Part shown: piece after piece, positions 21,901 to 33,538 of the stretch
How positions within the stretch are numbered: position 1 is the first letter of the stretch
How the letters are laid out: every line of letters starts with the position of its first letter
Assembly: GCA_023055505.1 (NCBI GenBank)
Contig: JALIRH010000076.1
Span: forward strand, 1,252,001 to 1,316,000
DNA from: Callipepla californica brunnescens
Taxonomy: Eukaryota > Chordata > Aves > Galliformes > Odontophoridae
Reading direction: 5' to 3'
DNA length: 64,000 bases
The notes under the pieces: generated by a model
What the model saw: only the letters and a program-made list of their open reading frames with translations
The model's database searches: none
Told to the model about the DNA's origin: nothing
Program-made: the position numbers and the translations under genes

Positions 21901-24900
21901 GAATAGAAACGCTGCCGGCTGATTACTGAAGACGCAATTCAGTGCACGTCTTTCAACTGACTGGCTTCTTTCTTCAGCGGCAAAAGCAGCAGGAGCCGCG
22001 ATTGATGCGATTCGAACATGATTCACGGTTTTCCGCGGTTCGAACATTAGCTCGCTGCCGGTTTGCTATGTTTGTTAAAGGGAGCTTTTGCAATGCTCAG
22101 ATGACAGTGTTTTTGGGGAACATATAGAAGCGGTGCAATCACACAATGCAATTAGTAGAAGAAACAGCTTTCCTTAATAAACGTTTCTCTTTTGCTTCTT
22201 TATCTCTGAATACCATACTTTTGCAAAAGAGAATCGAAAGATACTTGTGTTCGACAAGAAAAAGTTTTTCCATGTATTAACTAGAAGTACGAAAAAGAAT
22301 AACAACACTGGTCAGAGTAAAGAATGAAAACGTGCTCGTAGATGAATGAACGATGCAGACATACGTTGCATTCAGTAGCAGAGCAGAATGAGAATCAAAA
22401 CTTTCCCTCCCACTAACATTGGGATGCAACATACATACACTAACAACTCCTGAAAGCGAGTCACTTTCACGTGTAAACCGCGATTTGTTAAAGAAGAACC
22501 GATACCGGCTGATTATTGATGCCGCGATTCAGTGCACGGAAGCCGGCTGACTGGCGTCTTTCTTCAGCGGCAAAAGCAGCAGGAGCCGCGACTGTTGCGA
22601 TTGAATGGGAATCCGCGGCTAAGCGCGGTTCGAGCATCAAATTCTCGGCCGCTTTTTCTCTGCTTCTAAAGGGAGCTATTCCGATGCTCCGGTGACAAGG
22701 TTTTTTGGGGAACCCTTAGAAGCGGTGGAATCACACACACCTTTGGGAGAGGAATTATCTTTCCGTACTTAACGTCTCTCCATTGCTTTCATAGTTCTGA
22801 AAAACATACCTTTTTGAGAGAGAATGAGAAAGATCCGCCGGTATTGTAAGAAAATTCAAGTGAGTGTATTAGATTAAGGAAGTAAAAAGGATAAGAGCAC
22901 TGGTCAGAGAAAAGAATGAAAACGTGCTCGCAGATGAATGAACGATGCAGACATACGTTGCATTCAGTAGCAGAGCAGAATGAGAATCAAAACTTTCCTT
23001 CCCATTAACACTGGGATCCAGCACACATTCTCTTCCAACTCCAGAAACCGAGTCATTTTCACGTGTAAACCGCGAATTGTTGGAATAGGACCGCTACCGG
23101 CTGATTTTTGAAAAGCCGCGATTCAGTGCACTGCTGCCGCCTGACTGGCGTCTTTCTTCAGCGGCAAAAGCAGCAGTAGCCGCGATTGATGCGATTCGAG
23201 CCTGAGACGCGGTTCTTCGCGGTTCGAACATTAACACGCTGCCGGTTTGCTATGTTTGTTAAAAGTGGCTTTTGCAACGCTCCACTGACAGTGTTTTTGG
23301 GGAACACTTAGAAGAGGTGGAATCAAACATACATTTGGTAGAAGAAAAAGTTTAACGTACTTAACGCATCTATTTAACTTTTTAGCTCTGAATACCTTAC
23401 CGTTCCAAAAAAAAAGGGAATGAATTGTTTGTTTGGCAAGAAAAACTTGTGTGACGATATTAAAAAGAGGTAGGAAAAGGAATAACAAGACTGGTCGGAG
23501 AAAAGAATGAAAACGTGCTCGTAGATGAATGAACGATGCAGACGTACGTTGCATTCAGTAGTAGAGCAGAATGAGAATCAAAACTTTCCCTCCCACTAAC
23601 ATTGGGATGCAACATACATACACTTACAACACCAGAATTGGAGTCACTTTCAGGTTTCAACCGCAATTTGTTGGAATAGAACCGCTACCGGCTGATTACT
23701 GAAGACGCAATTCAGTGCACGTCTTTCAACTGACTGGCTTCTTTCTTCAGCGGCAAAAGCAGCAGGAGCCGCGATTGATGCGATTCGAACATGATTCACG
23801 GTTTTCCGCGGTTCGAACATTAGCACGTTGCCTTTTTGCTATGTTTGTTAAAGGGAGCTTTTGCAATGCTCAGATGACAGTGTTTTTGGGGAACACTTAT
23901 AAGCGGTGCAATCACACAATGCAATTAGTAGAAGAAACAGCTTTCCGTAATAAACGTTTCTCTTTTGCTTCTTTATCTCTGAATACCATACTTTTGCAAA
24001 AGAGAATCGAAAGATACTTGTGTTCGACAAGAAAAAGTTTTTCCATGTATTAACTAGAAGTACGAAAAAGAATAACAAGACTGGTCAGAGTAAAGAATGA
24101 AAACGAACTCGTAGATGAATGAACAATGCAGACATACGTAGCATTCAGTAGCAGAGCAGAATGAGAATCAAAACTTTCCCTCCCACTAACATTGGGATGC
24201 AGCATACATACACATACAACACCTGAAACCGAGTCACTTTCACGTGTAAACCGCGATTTGTTGGAGAAGAACCGCTACCGGCTGATTACTGAAGCCGCGA
24301 TTCAGTGCACTTTTACCGGCTGACTAGCGTCTTTCTTCAGCGGCAAAAGCAGCAGGAGCCGCAACTGGTGCGATTGAATCGGAATCCGCGGCTAAGCGCG
24401 GTTCGAGCATTAAAATTCTCTGCCGCTTTTTCTCTGCTTCTTAAAGGGGGCTATTCCGATGCTCCGGTGACAAGGTTTTCTGGGAACATTTAGAAGCGGT
24501 AGAATCACACACGCCTTTGGGAGAGGAACCAGCTTTCCGTACTTAACGCCTCTCCATTGCTTCCATAGTTCTGAAAAACATACCTTTTTGAGAGAGAATG
24601 AGAAAGATCCGCCGGTATTGTAAGAAAATTGAAGTGAATGTGTTAGATTAAGGAAGTAAAACGGATAACAGCACTGGTCAGAGAAAAGAATGAAAACGTG
24701 CTCGCAGATGAATGAACGATTCAGACATACGTTGCACTCAGTAACAGAGCAGAATGAGAATCAAAACTTTCCTTCCCATTAAAACTGGGTTCCAGCACAC
24801 ATTCACTTACAACTCCTGAAACTGAGTCACTTTCACGTGTAAACCGCGAATTGTTGGAATAGGACCGCTACCGGCTGATTTTTGAAAAGCCGCGATTCAG

Positions 24901-25725
24901 TGCACTGCTGCCGCCTGACTGGCGTCTTTCTTCAGCGTCAAAAGCAGCAGTAGCCGCGATTGATGCGATTCTAGCCTGATACGCAGTTATTCTCGTTTTA
25001 AATAGAAAGCTCGCAGCCGTTTTGCTCTGCTTGTTAAAGAAGGCTTTTGCAATGCTCCGATGACAGTGTTTTTGGGGAACATTTCGAAGCGGTTGAATCA
25101 CACAATGCATTTGGTAGAAAAAACAGCTTGACGTATTCAACGCTACTATTTGACTTCTTTAGCTCTGAATATCATACCGTTCCAAATGAACATCGGAATG
25201 ATCCGTTTCTTCGACATAAAAACTGGTGTGTCGGTATTATCTAGAGGTACTAAAAAGGAGAAGAACACTGCTCAGAGAAAAAGAATGAAAACGTGCTCGC
25301 AGATGAATGAATGATGCAGACATACGTTGTATACAGTTGCAGAGCAGAATGAGAATCAAAACTTACCCTCCCATTAATATTAGGATTCAGCTTCCATTCA
25401 CTTCCAACTCCTGAAACGGAGTCACTTTCACATGGAAACCGCGATTTGCTTGATTAGGACCTCTGCCGGCTGATTCTTGAAGCCGCTATTCATTGCACGG
25501 CACCTTGATGACGCTCGTCTTTCTTCAGCGGCAAAAGCCGCAGGAGCCGCGATTGATGCCATAGAATGGGAATTCGCAGATCAGCGCCATTCGAACAGAA
25601 AGCTCGCTGCTGGTGTGATCTACTTGGTAAAGGGGGCTTTTGCGGTGCTCTGATTATAGGGTTTCTTGCTGAACATTTCGAAGCAGTGGAATCACACCTG
25701 ATTTGTCTGGAGGAGAAATGACACC
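18940..25725. repeat. 592-bp satellite with trimeric higher-order structure
   Basis: About eleven and a half monomers. The anchor GGCAAAAGCAG (or its variant) starts at 19021, 19616, 20206, 20795, 21389, 21979, 22569, 23163, 23752, 24342, 24937 and 25530, giving spacings of 589-595 bp. Three monomer types alternate A-B-C. Successive A monomers lie 1774, 1774 and 1773 bp apart and look far more alike than neighbouring A, B and C monomers do, so the real repeat is a 1.77-kb trimer. The last two monomers are more diverged, as expected at an array edge. Short ORFs in each unit are incidental. I do not recognise the family; regular higher-order structure is characteristic of centromeric or pericentromeric satellites. 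Confidence 0.93.
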
Positions 25726-28700
25726 TAAGACTATTGCTAACCCGAAACCTAATCCAAGCTCCAACCTTTACCCTATCCACAATCTTTGCCCTAACTCACA
25801 ACCTAACCCTCAACCTCAACCTAACCAGAACCCTAAGCCTTACTTGAAATGCTAAACCTAACCCTAACCCTAACCTCAAACCTAGCACTAACCCTACTCC
25901 CAACCAAAACCACAACTCTAATCCTAAACCTAAAGCTAACTCTAAATCTAAAGCTAAGCCTAATACTTACCCTTGACCCAAATCGTCTCCATAAGAATCA
26001 CCGTAGCTATTACCCGAATCCTAACTCTACCTTCAAGCTATCCCTAACTCTGATCCTAATCCAAAACCCAAATTGAAGCCCAACCCTAAAACTTGAACAA
26101 AGCATCAGATTACCACAACCCTCACCTAACTCGAAACCAAAACCAAAACCTAGCCCTAAAGCTAACCCCAAACCCAATCCAAACCCCAAACCTACTCCTA
26201 TTCCTAAACCTTATCTTAACCCTAAACCAAACCCAAACCCAAGGCCCTCCCCTTCTCTCAGCCTAACACTCAAACTAACCTAAACCCGAAACTAACCCTA
26301 CATTTATCCTAATCTTATCCATATTCTAAGGCCTAACCCTACTCTGACCAGAAAGCTCATGTTGTCTAAAATCTACCCCTTACCTAAAACCTAAATCGAC
26401 AAAAAAACCTAACCCGAAACCTCAACCTAACTCTTCTCCTAACTAGAACACCAGCACTTCACCTTACCCTAACTGGAAACCTAGGACTAAATCCTTACCT
26501 TGTCCAGAACCCTATTCCTAACCCAAACCAGAATTCTAACCTCTACCCTAACCAAAACCCTTCCCCTAAACCTAAACCTAATGCTACCCTCAACCAAACC
26601 CTAGCCCTAAATCCTACCCTAAAACCAACACCACGTTTAAGCTCAAACCTCAAGCCTCAAAGAAAGCATCAGATTACCGCAGATCTCACCTAACACTAAC
26701 CCCAATCCAATCCCTACTACTAACCCCAAACCCAATCCAAACACCAAAACTATTCCTATTCCTAAACCTAACACTAAGCCAGAACCAAACCCAAGGCCTA
26801 CCCCTTCTCTCAGCCTGACACTCAAACTAACCTAGACCTGAACGCAACGCTAAATCAAATACTAAAACTCACCCTTAGCCAAGGCCCTTTTAGGACCCTT
26901 CCCTGGTCCTAAAACTAAAGAGAACCCTACCCCTTCCACTAAACCTTCATCTACATCCCTAACCCTTACCCTAAACCTAAATCTACACCAAAACCTAACC
27001 CTAACCCTAACATGTCTTCTAACTGTAAAACTAACGCTTCACCTAACCCGAACTGAAACCCCAGGACTAAACCTTACCTAACACCTAGCTATATTCCTAA
27101 CCCTATCCTGAAACCTAACGTTAACCCTAACCCTAAAAACAACTTGGAACCAAACCCTAACCCTAACCTAACCCTTATCAGAACCCTAAATCTAATCCTA
27201 ACCGTTACCTCAATTTAACTCCAATTCTTCCTGAAATCTAAATGGGACCTTAAAACCAACCCCAGATTGAAGCCCAACCCTAAACCTAACACAAAGCATT
27301 AGATTACCACAGCCATCACCTAACTCTAACCCCAGCCTTAACGCTAATATTATCCCAAACACTATTCCAATTCCTAAACCCAACACAAACCCAAAAACAC
27401 AAAGCCTACAATTCTCACAGCCTAACACTGAAAGGAAACCTAAATCTTACCCTAACTCTAAAACTAATCCAAAGCATGACCACAATTTAAACTCTAAATC
27501 TACCTTCAAACTAAAGCTGACCCTAACACCAACCTCAAGCCCAACCCTAAGCCTAACACAAAGCATTAGATTACCACAACGCTCACCTAACTTCTAACCC
27601 CCACCCTAACACTAATACTAAAGCAATCAGATTCCAAATACTAACCCAATTCCTATTCTGAAACCCAAAACTATTCCAAAAACAAACCCAAGGCCTAACC
27701 TTTCTCTCACCCTAACAATCAAAGAAAACCTATTCCTAAACCTAATCCTAAATCTAGTCCTAACCCTAACCCTCACCCTTAATCTAACCCCAACCCCCAC
27801 CCAGAAGCTAACACTTAGCATTGTACAATACCTAAACGTACCCCTAATCCTTATCACTAAACCTAAAAGGAACCTGAAACATAGTGCTAAATCCGAACCC
27901 TAACCCTGAAGACTAACGCTAACAATGAACCAATTCCTATACCTTTTCCTTCCTCCAAATTGATTCCTAGCACTAACCCTAACCCTACATTAACCCAATC
28001 CTAACCCTAACCCTAACCCTAGCCCTAAACTACATTAACCCTAACCCTAACCCTAACCCTAACCCTAGCCCTAACCTAACTCTAACCCTAACCCTAACCC
28101 TAAACCTAATGCTAACCCTTACCCTACCCTAACCCTAACCCTACCATACCCTAACCCTAACCTACCCTAACACTAACCCTAACCCTAACCCTACCCTAAC
28201 CCTAACCCTAACCCTAACCCTAACCCTAACCCTAACCCTAACCCTAACCCTAACCCTACCCTAACCCTAACCCTAACCCTAACCCTTACCTAACCCTAAC
28301 CCTTACCCTAACCCTAGCCTAACCCAAACCCTAACCCTAACCCTACCCTAACCCTAACCCTAACCCTAACCCTACCCCTAACCCTACTTTACCCTAACCC
28401 TAATCCTAACACTAACTCTAACTTTACTCCTTACCCTAACACTAATCCAATCCCGAACCCTAACCCTAATCCTAGCCCTAACTCTAACTTTATTCGTAAC
28501 CCTACCCCTAATCCAAGCAATAACCCTTACCCTAATCAAACCCTATCCCTATTCCTAACCCTTACCCTAACCGTATCACAATCCCTATCCTAACTCTTAC
28601 CATAACCCAAACCCTAACCTAACCCTAACCCTAACCCTAACCCTAACCCTTACCCTGACCCTACCCTAACCTTAACTCTACCCTAACTGTATCCCTACCC

Positions 28701-29170
28701 TAACCCTAACCCTAATCCTAGCCCTTACTCTAACTTTATTCCTAACCCTACCCCTGATCCAAACACTAACCCTAACCTTAATGTAACCCTAACCCTATTC
28801 CTAACCCTTACCCTAACTGTATCCCATTCCCTATCCTAACTCTTACCATAACCCTAACCCTGATGCTAATGCTAACCCTAACCCTGAATCTAACCCTTAC
28901 CCTAACCCTATCCCTTACCCAGAAGCTAACACTTAGCGTTGTACAATACCTAACCGTACCCTAACCCTATCCCTAAACCTAAAAGGAACCCAAACTCTAA
29001 CCCTAAATCTGTCCCTGAGCCTAACCTTCAACCTTACCCTAACCTTAACCCTAACCCTGTTCCATTCTCTAAACATATCTGTAAGCATTACCTTCATCCT
29101 AACTCGAACTCTACCCTAACCCTATCCCTTTGACCCCAACACAAAACCCAGATTGAGCCTGACCCTAACC
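25726..29170 (-). repeat. Degenerate telomere-like array, CCCTAA on + strand (copy B)
   Basis: Very diverged at the left (25726-27900) and nearly perfect CCCTAA in the middle (28000-28400). It contains four copies of the non-telomeric island at 26101, 26665, 27296 and 27562. Parts are duplicated at 12706-14399, 39078-40560 and 61135-62835. Confidence 0.92.
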
Positions 29171-30665
29171 TAGGTAGCATAAAGTGTATGTAGGGTGAAT
29201 TTGAGTTTTAGGGTCAAAGTTAAATTGTTAGTTTTAGGGTTAGGGTGAAGGATTGCTTTAGTTCTAGTATTAGGGTGTTTGGGGTTAGGGTTAGGGTAAG
29301 GATTTTGGAGTGGATTAGGTTTAGGGTCAGGTTTGGGGGAGTTTTGGGGTTAGGGTTAGATTTAGGATTAGGGTTAGCAAAAAAGGTGTTTTAGTTTTAG
29401 TTTAGGTTAGTGCTAGGATTAGGTTGAGTGTTCTTGTGAAGTTTAGGTTTAGGGTTAGGTTTAGGTTTAGATTGAGGTTTAGGGTAAGGAGTAGGGTTAA
29501 TTTGACTTTTAGGGTCAGAGTAGAGTTAAGTCGTGTTAGGGTTAAGGTTAAGAACAGGATTCAGATTCCAATTAGGTTTTGGGTTCCTACTAGGGATAGG
29601 CCTCAAATTAGTGTTAAGGTTAGGGTTAGGGTTAGGTATAGGGAAAGGGTTAGTGTTAAGGCCAGGGCAAGTGTATGGTTTAGGGTAAAGATTGGATTTA
29701 GGGTTAGGTTTAGATGTAGGTTTGGTTTGATCGTTACGGTGTGAGAAGGCACCGGCCTTGGATTTCATTTGGAGATTGGGTAAGGTTTAGGAATAGGAAT
29801 AACATTGGTGTTTAAAAGATGATTAGTGTTAGTATTAGGGATAGGGTTACGGTTAGAGTTTAGTTAGGGTTGTTAGTTTTAGAGTGAGGGATAGGGGTAT
29901 GGTTTGGTCTAGTACTTGGGTTAGGGTTTGGGATAGTCATAGCATTAGTGTTAGGGTTAGGGTTCCGTTAGGGTTGTGGTAATCTGATGCTAGGTGTCGG
30001 GATTAGGGTTGTGCTTAAATGTGGGTTTGGTTTGAGGGTCAGAGTTAGGGTTAGGGTAGAGTTAGAATTAGGGTAAGAGTTAGGATTAGGTTTAGGATTA
30101 GGATAAAGATTAGGTTAGGATTAGTGTTGGCTTTAGGGTTGTGTCTGGGAGAAGGGTTAGTGTTAGGGATAGACTTAGGGTAAGAGTAAGTGTTAGGAAT
30201 AGGCATAGGTTTTGGGAAAGTTTCAGAGTTTGGACTGGATTTATGATTAGGGTTAGGGACAAAGATTTTTTGAGATTTATGATTAGATTTAGGGAGAAAA
30301 GTAGGCTGACTTGTGGTGTTAGCAGTAGGTTTAGGTTTAGGTTTAGGTTTAGGATTCCATTTGTATTTATTGATCGAGGTTGGGTTAGTTGGAGTGTAAA
30401 GGTCAGAGTAGGGTTAGGCCTTGGGATAGGGTTAAGGTTTGGAATAGGATTAGGATTCAAATGATGTTACGGGTTGGTGTTAGGGTTAGGGAAAGGTTAG
30501 GATCAGGGTTGAGGTCAGGGTTAGGTATAGGAAAAGGGTTAGTGTTAGGGCTAGGGCAATTGGAAGGGTTAGGCTTAGGCTTAGATATTAGGGTTAGGTT
30601 TAGGCGGAGGTTTGGTTGGAGTGTCAGGGTGAGAGAAGGGGTAGGCCTGGGGTTTGGTTTTGGGT
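29171..30665 (+). repeat. Degenerate telomere-like array, TTAGGG on + strand (copy B, second arm)
   Basis: The strand bias flips at the short unique junction TAGGTAGCATAAAGTGTATG (29171-29190), and TTAGGG-type units continue to the start of ERV3. One island copy lies at 29968-29991. The block 28801-30335 is repeated at 62466-64000 with a constant offset of 33665. Confidence 0.92.
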
Positions 30666-30769
30666 TACATCATACAAATCATCCCATACATTAGCTGGGG
30701 TGGGAGGTGCAAGGAACAGCCAGCAAAGTGCTGAGTTCATTCCAATCAGAGGACCTGAAGATCGGGTAG

Positions 30770-31580
30770 CTACTATCAAACCGTTTGTGTTGCCAATTCC
30801 GATGATATTTATGGGGCCCTGATGTTATGGTTCAGTGGGGAGTCACTATCAAGTCAGATTTTCGGGAGGGGCCATTGAGAGGTGCGACGCCCTTAAGCTA
30901 ATATGGAAAACAGATACCCCTAGATGGGTGGATCAATGGCCCCTTCCGCTAGAAAAACTTGGCGCCCTCCAAGACTTGGTAGCGGAACAATTAGCAAAAG
31001 GACATACTGTACCTCCACTAATCCTTGGAACTCACCTGGATTTGTCATTAAGAAACAAACTGGTCAATGGCGCTTGTTCCATGACCTCAGAAAAATGAAT
31101 GATGCTATGGAAAATATGGGAGCCCTTCAACCAGGCCTCCTGTCACCCACTATGATTCCCCGAGACTGGCATTTGACTGGCACTGATCTTCAAGACTGCT
31201 TTTTTAATAGTCCATTACACCCTGAGGATGCCCCTCCATTTGCTTTTTCAGTTCCAAGCATCAACATGCAAGCCCCGTTGCAGAGATACCAGTGGGTTGT
31301 GCTGCCACAAGGAATGAAAAATAGCCCCACCATTTGTCAGTGGTATGTAGCTAAAGTGCTTAGCCCCATTCCAGACACAATGCCAAATGTTTTATTGTAT
31401 CATTAGATGGACGACATCTTAGTAACTGCGCAACATCACGAGATCATGGAGGAAGCAGTAGCCCTCCTTACAACTGCTGTTAATTCGGCAGGTTTCTGTA
31501 TTGCGCCTGAAAAAATGCAGAAAACATCACCATGGAAATATTTAGGCTGGTGCATCAGAGCCCAGACTATCATTCCCTAG
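30770..31580 (+). pseudogene. pol: Reverse transcriptase (ERV3 pol)
   Basis: RT begins after the end of protease, with RWVDQWPLP near 30925. A one-base shift near 31005-31015 moves reading to a second frame, which carries SPGFVIKKQTGQWRLFHDLR, LTGTDLQDCFF (first catalytic Asp) and LPQGMKNSPTICQ. The Tyr codon of the YMDD motif is replaced by TAG (31404-31406), after which MDDILV continues in frame. Confidence 0.9.
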
Positions 31581-32620
31581 CCCTTACAAAGACAAACTGA
31601 TGTGAAAAATTGACACGATGTACAAAAATGGTTGGGATCAATTAACTGGGTCTGAGCGCTCTTGGGTATCTCTAATGCAGACTTGTATCCTCTTTTGGAA
31701 CTACTGAAAGGGGATTCTGATTTACACTCTCCCTGCCGTCTTGGCTCTGAAGTGGCTAGTGCCTTGCAAAAAGTTGCTGCAGCTAGCACTAACAGACAAG
31801 CTCATCGGTGTGCCCCGGAGTTACCTTTTTTTCTAATGATCCTCAACCCTGCTCGACAACCTCATGCGCTAATTTTTCAGTGGGATTTTCAAAGGCCAGA
31901 CCCACTATTCATTATTGAATGGATTTTTTTGCCAAACCAGTTGACAAAGACAATCCTGACACAGCATGAGATGTTTGCTTCCCTGAGAATCAAAGCTAGG
32001 CAGCGCTTGCTGATGTTATCAGGGGTAGACTTTTCCTCTAGTTGTTTACCTGTGACAAATGTGTATTTACAATGGCTTGATCAGCAAGCAGATGCCTTTA
32101 GCATGGCATTGGCAAGCTATACAGGCAGCCTTACTTCCCACGCACCGTCACACAAGCTATTGAACCTCAATGTTCACTTCACATCCACACCAAAAAGAAG
32201 TGATCAGCTGCTGCAGGCCCTTACCAGATTACGGATGGGTCTGGAAGATCACACAAATCAGTTATTTGATGGTGGGATAATCAACAGAAGCAATGGGATT
32301 CGGATATTGAAATTGTTTCTGGTTCTCCACAAATAGTGGAACCAGCTGCTGTTGTCCGAGTTTTTTGGAAATGGTCTACACCTTTCAATCCTATTACCGA
32401 CTCAGCTTCTGTTGCAGGAATTGTTCAGCGAGCAGAAGCATCCATATTACGCAATATTTCTCACTCTTCATTGTTTATTTTGTTCCAGGAACTTTTTTTT
32501 TTTTAGACTCCCACACTCATCCTTATTTTGTAATGCACGTCCGCTCACACACATCTTTACCTGGTTTCACGGCAGAAGGGAATCTCAAGCTGATATGTCC
32601 GTGTTTTACCAGACCGAATA
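31581..32620 (+). pseudogene. pol: Pol connection and RNase H (ERV3)
   Basis: A 224-codon frame (31662-32336) covers thumb/connection sequence, with QPHALIFQWDF near 31860. RNase H follows in other frames; ITDSASVAGIVQ near 32395 carries a catalytic Asp and FVMHVRSHTSLPGF near 32530 its C-terminal region. A T-rich slip near 32500 separates the last two frames. Confidence 0.75.
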
Positions 32621-33461
32621 GCGCAAGCTAAACTTAGCCACTCCTTCTTTCATCAGAATGCTGGAGGTCTTAAACGACAGTCTGGGCTTACCTCCCAACA
32701 AGCATCAAACATTACAGCGGTATGTCCCGACTGCCAGAGGCATACTTTCCCATCAATAGCAGGGGGGGTTAACCCCAGAGATCTGCAGAGCCTCCAGCTA
32801 TGGCAAATGGATGTCACACATTACCCATGGTTTGGTAAGCTGAAATATACACATTCCTCGATTGATACTTTTTCCGGAGCTTTATTTTCCTCTTGTCATA
32901 CAGGAGAAAAGGCACGAGATGTTCGCAAGCGTTTGCTGCGTGCTTTTGCTACATTAGGTATCCCTTCCCAATTAAAAACAGATCATGGTCCTGCATATAC
33001 CTCCGCTGCGACAAAAGCCTTCCTGGATTCTTGGGGCATTATGCACATCACCGCGATCCCTCATTCCCCTCCAGGTCAATTGAGCGGTCACACCAATCTT
33101 TAAAGCGTCTATTAGCACAACAGAAAGGGGGAATGGGAGCTTCCCCTCCTGAGGAGCGACTACATAAAGCTCTTTATGTTTTCACTTTTTGAATTCTTCT
33201 CTGCTAGATACCAATCCCCCGATAGTCCGACATTTTAGTTCGAATATCACATTGGAAAGAAGAATCAAGGCTCCGGTGTTGATTCGCCACCCAGAAACAG
33301 GTATGATAATGGGGCCATATCCTCTTGTCACATGGGGGAGAGGTTATGCTTGTGTCTCCACAGGAAAAGGCCCCAGGTGGATTCCTGCGAAGAACGTGAA
33401 ACCATACCGGGAGGAACAGACTTCGTTGACAACAGATGAAAACACAGCCAAGGAAGGATGA
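32621..33461 (+). pseudogene. pol: Integrase (ERV3 pol)
   Basis: The zinc-binding domain retains the HX3H portion (HSFFH) and CPDC. The core has WQMDVTHYP (first Asp, near 32805) and LKTDHGPAYTS (second Asp, near 32970). At the third catalytic motif (about 33070-33090) the frame shifts by one base, so the Glu-containing stretch is read only in the neighbouring frame. The C-terminal domain (33189-33461) is open and ends with GPRWIPAKNVKPY, as in class II integrases. Confidence 0.88.
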
Positions 33462-33538
33462 GACCAGCTACTGTATGGACTTGACTTCTTGAAATTTCAG
33501 GACTCTCTACTGGTTTTATTACCCTCCCAAAAACGAAT

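Noticed and set aside
18940..25725. CRISPR-like array or tandem genes
   Set aside because: The repeats are about 592 bp and contiguous with no spacers, and small ORFs within them lack domains. Satellite is the simpler reading.
18940..25725. CENP-B box or tRNA-derived SINE in the satellite (GGTTCGAAC resembles a Pol III B box)
   Set aside because: No 17-bp CENP-B box match was found. GGTTCGAAC lacks a matching A box at the right distance and no tRNA fold is evident.
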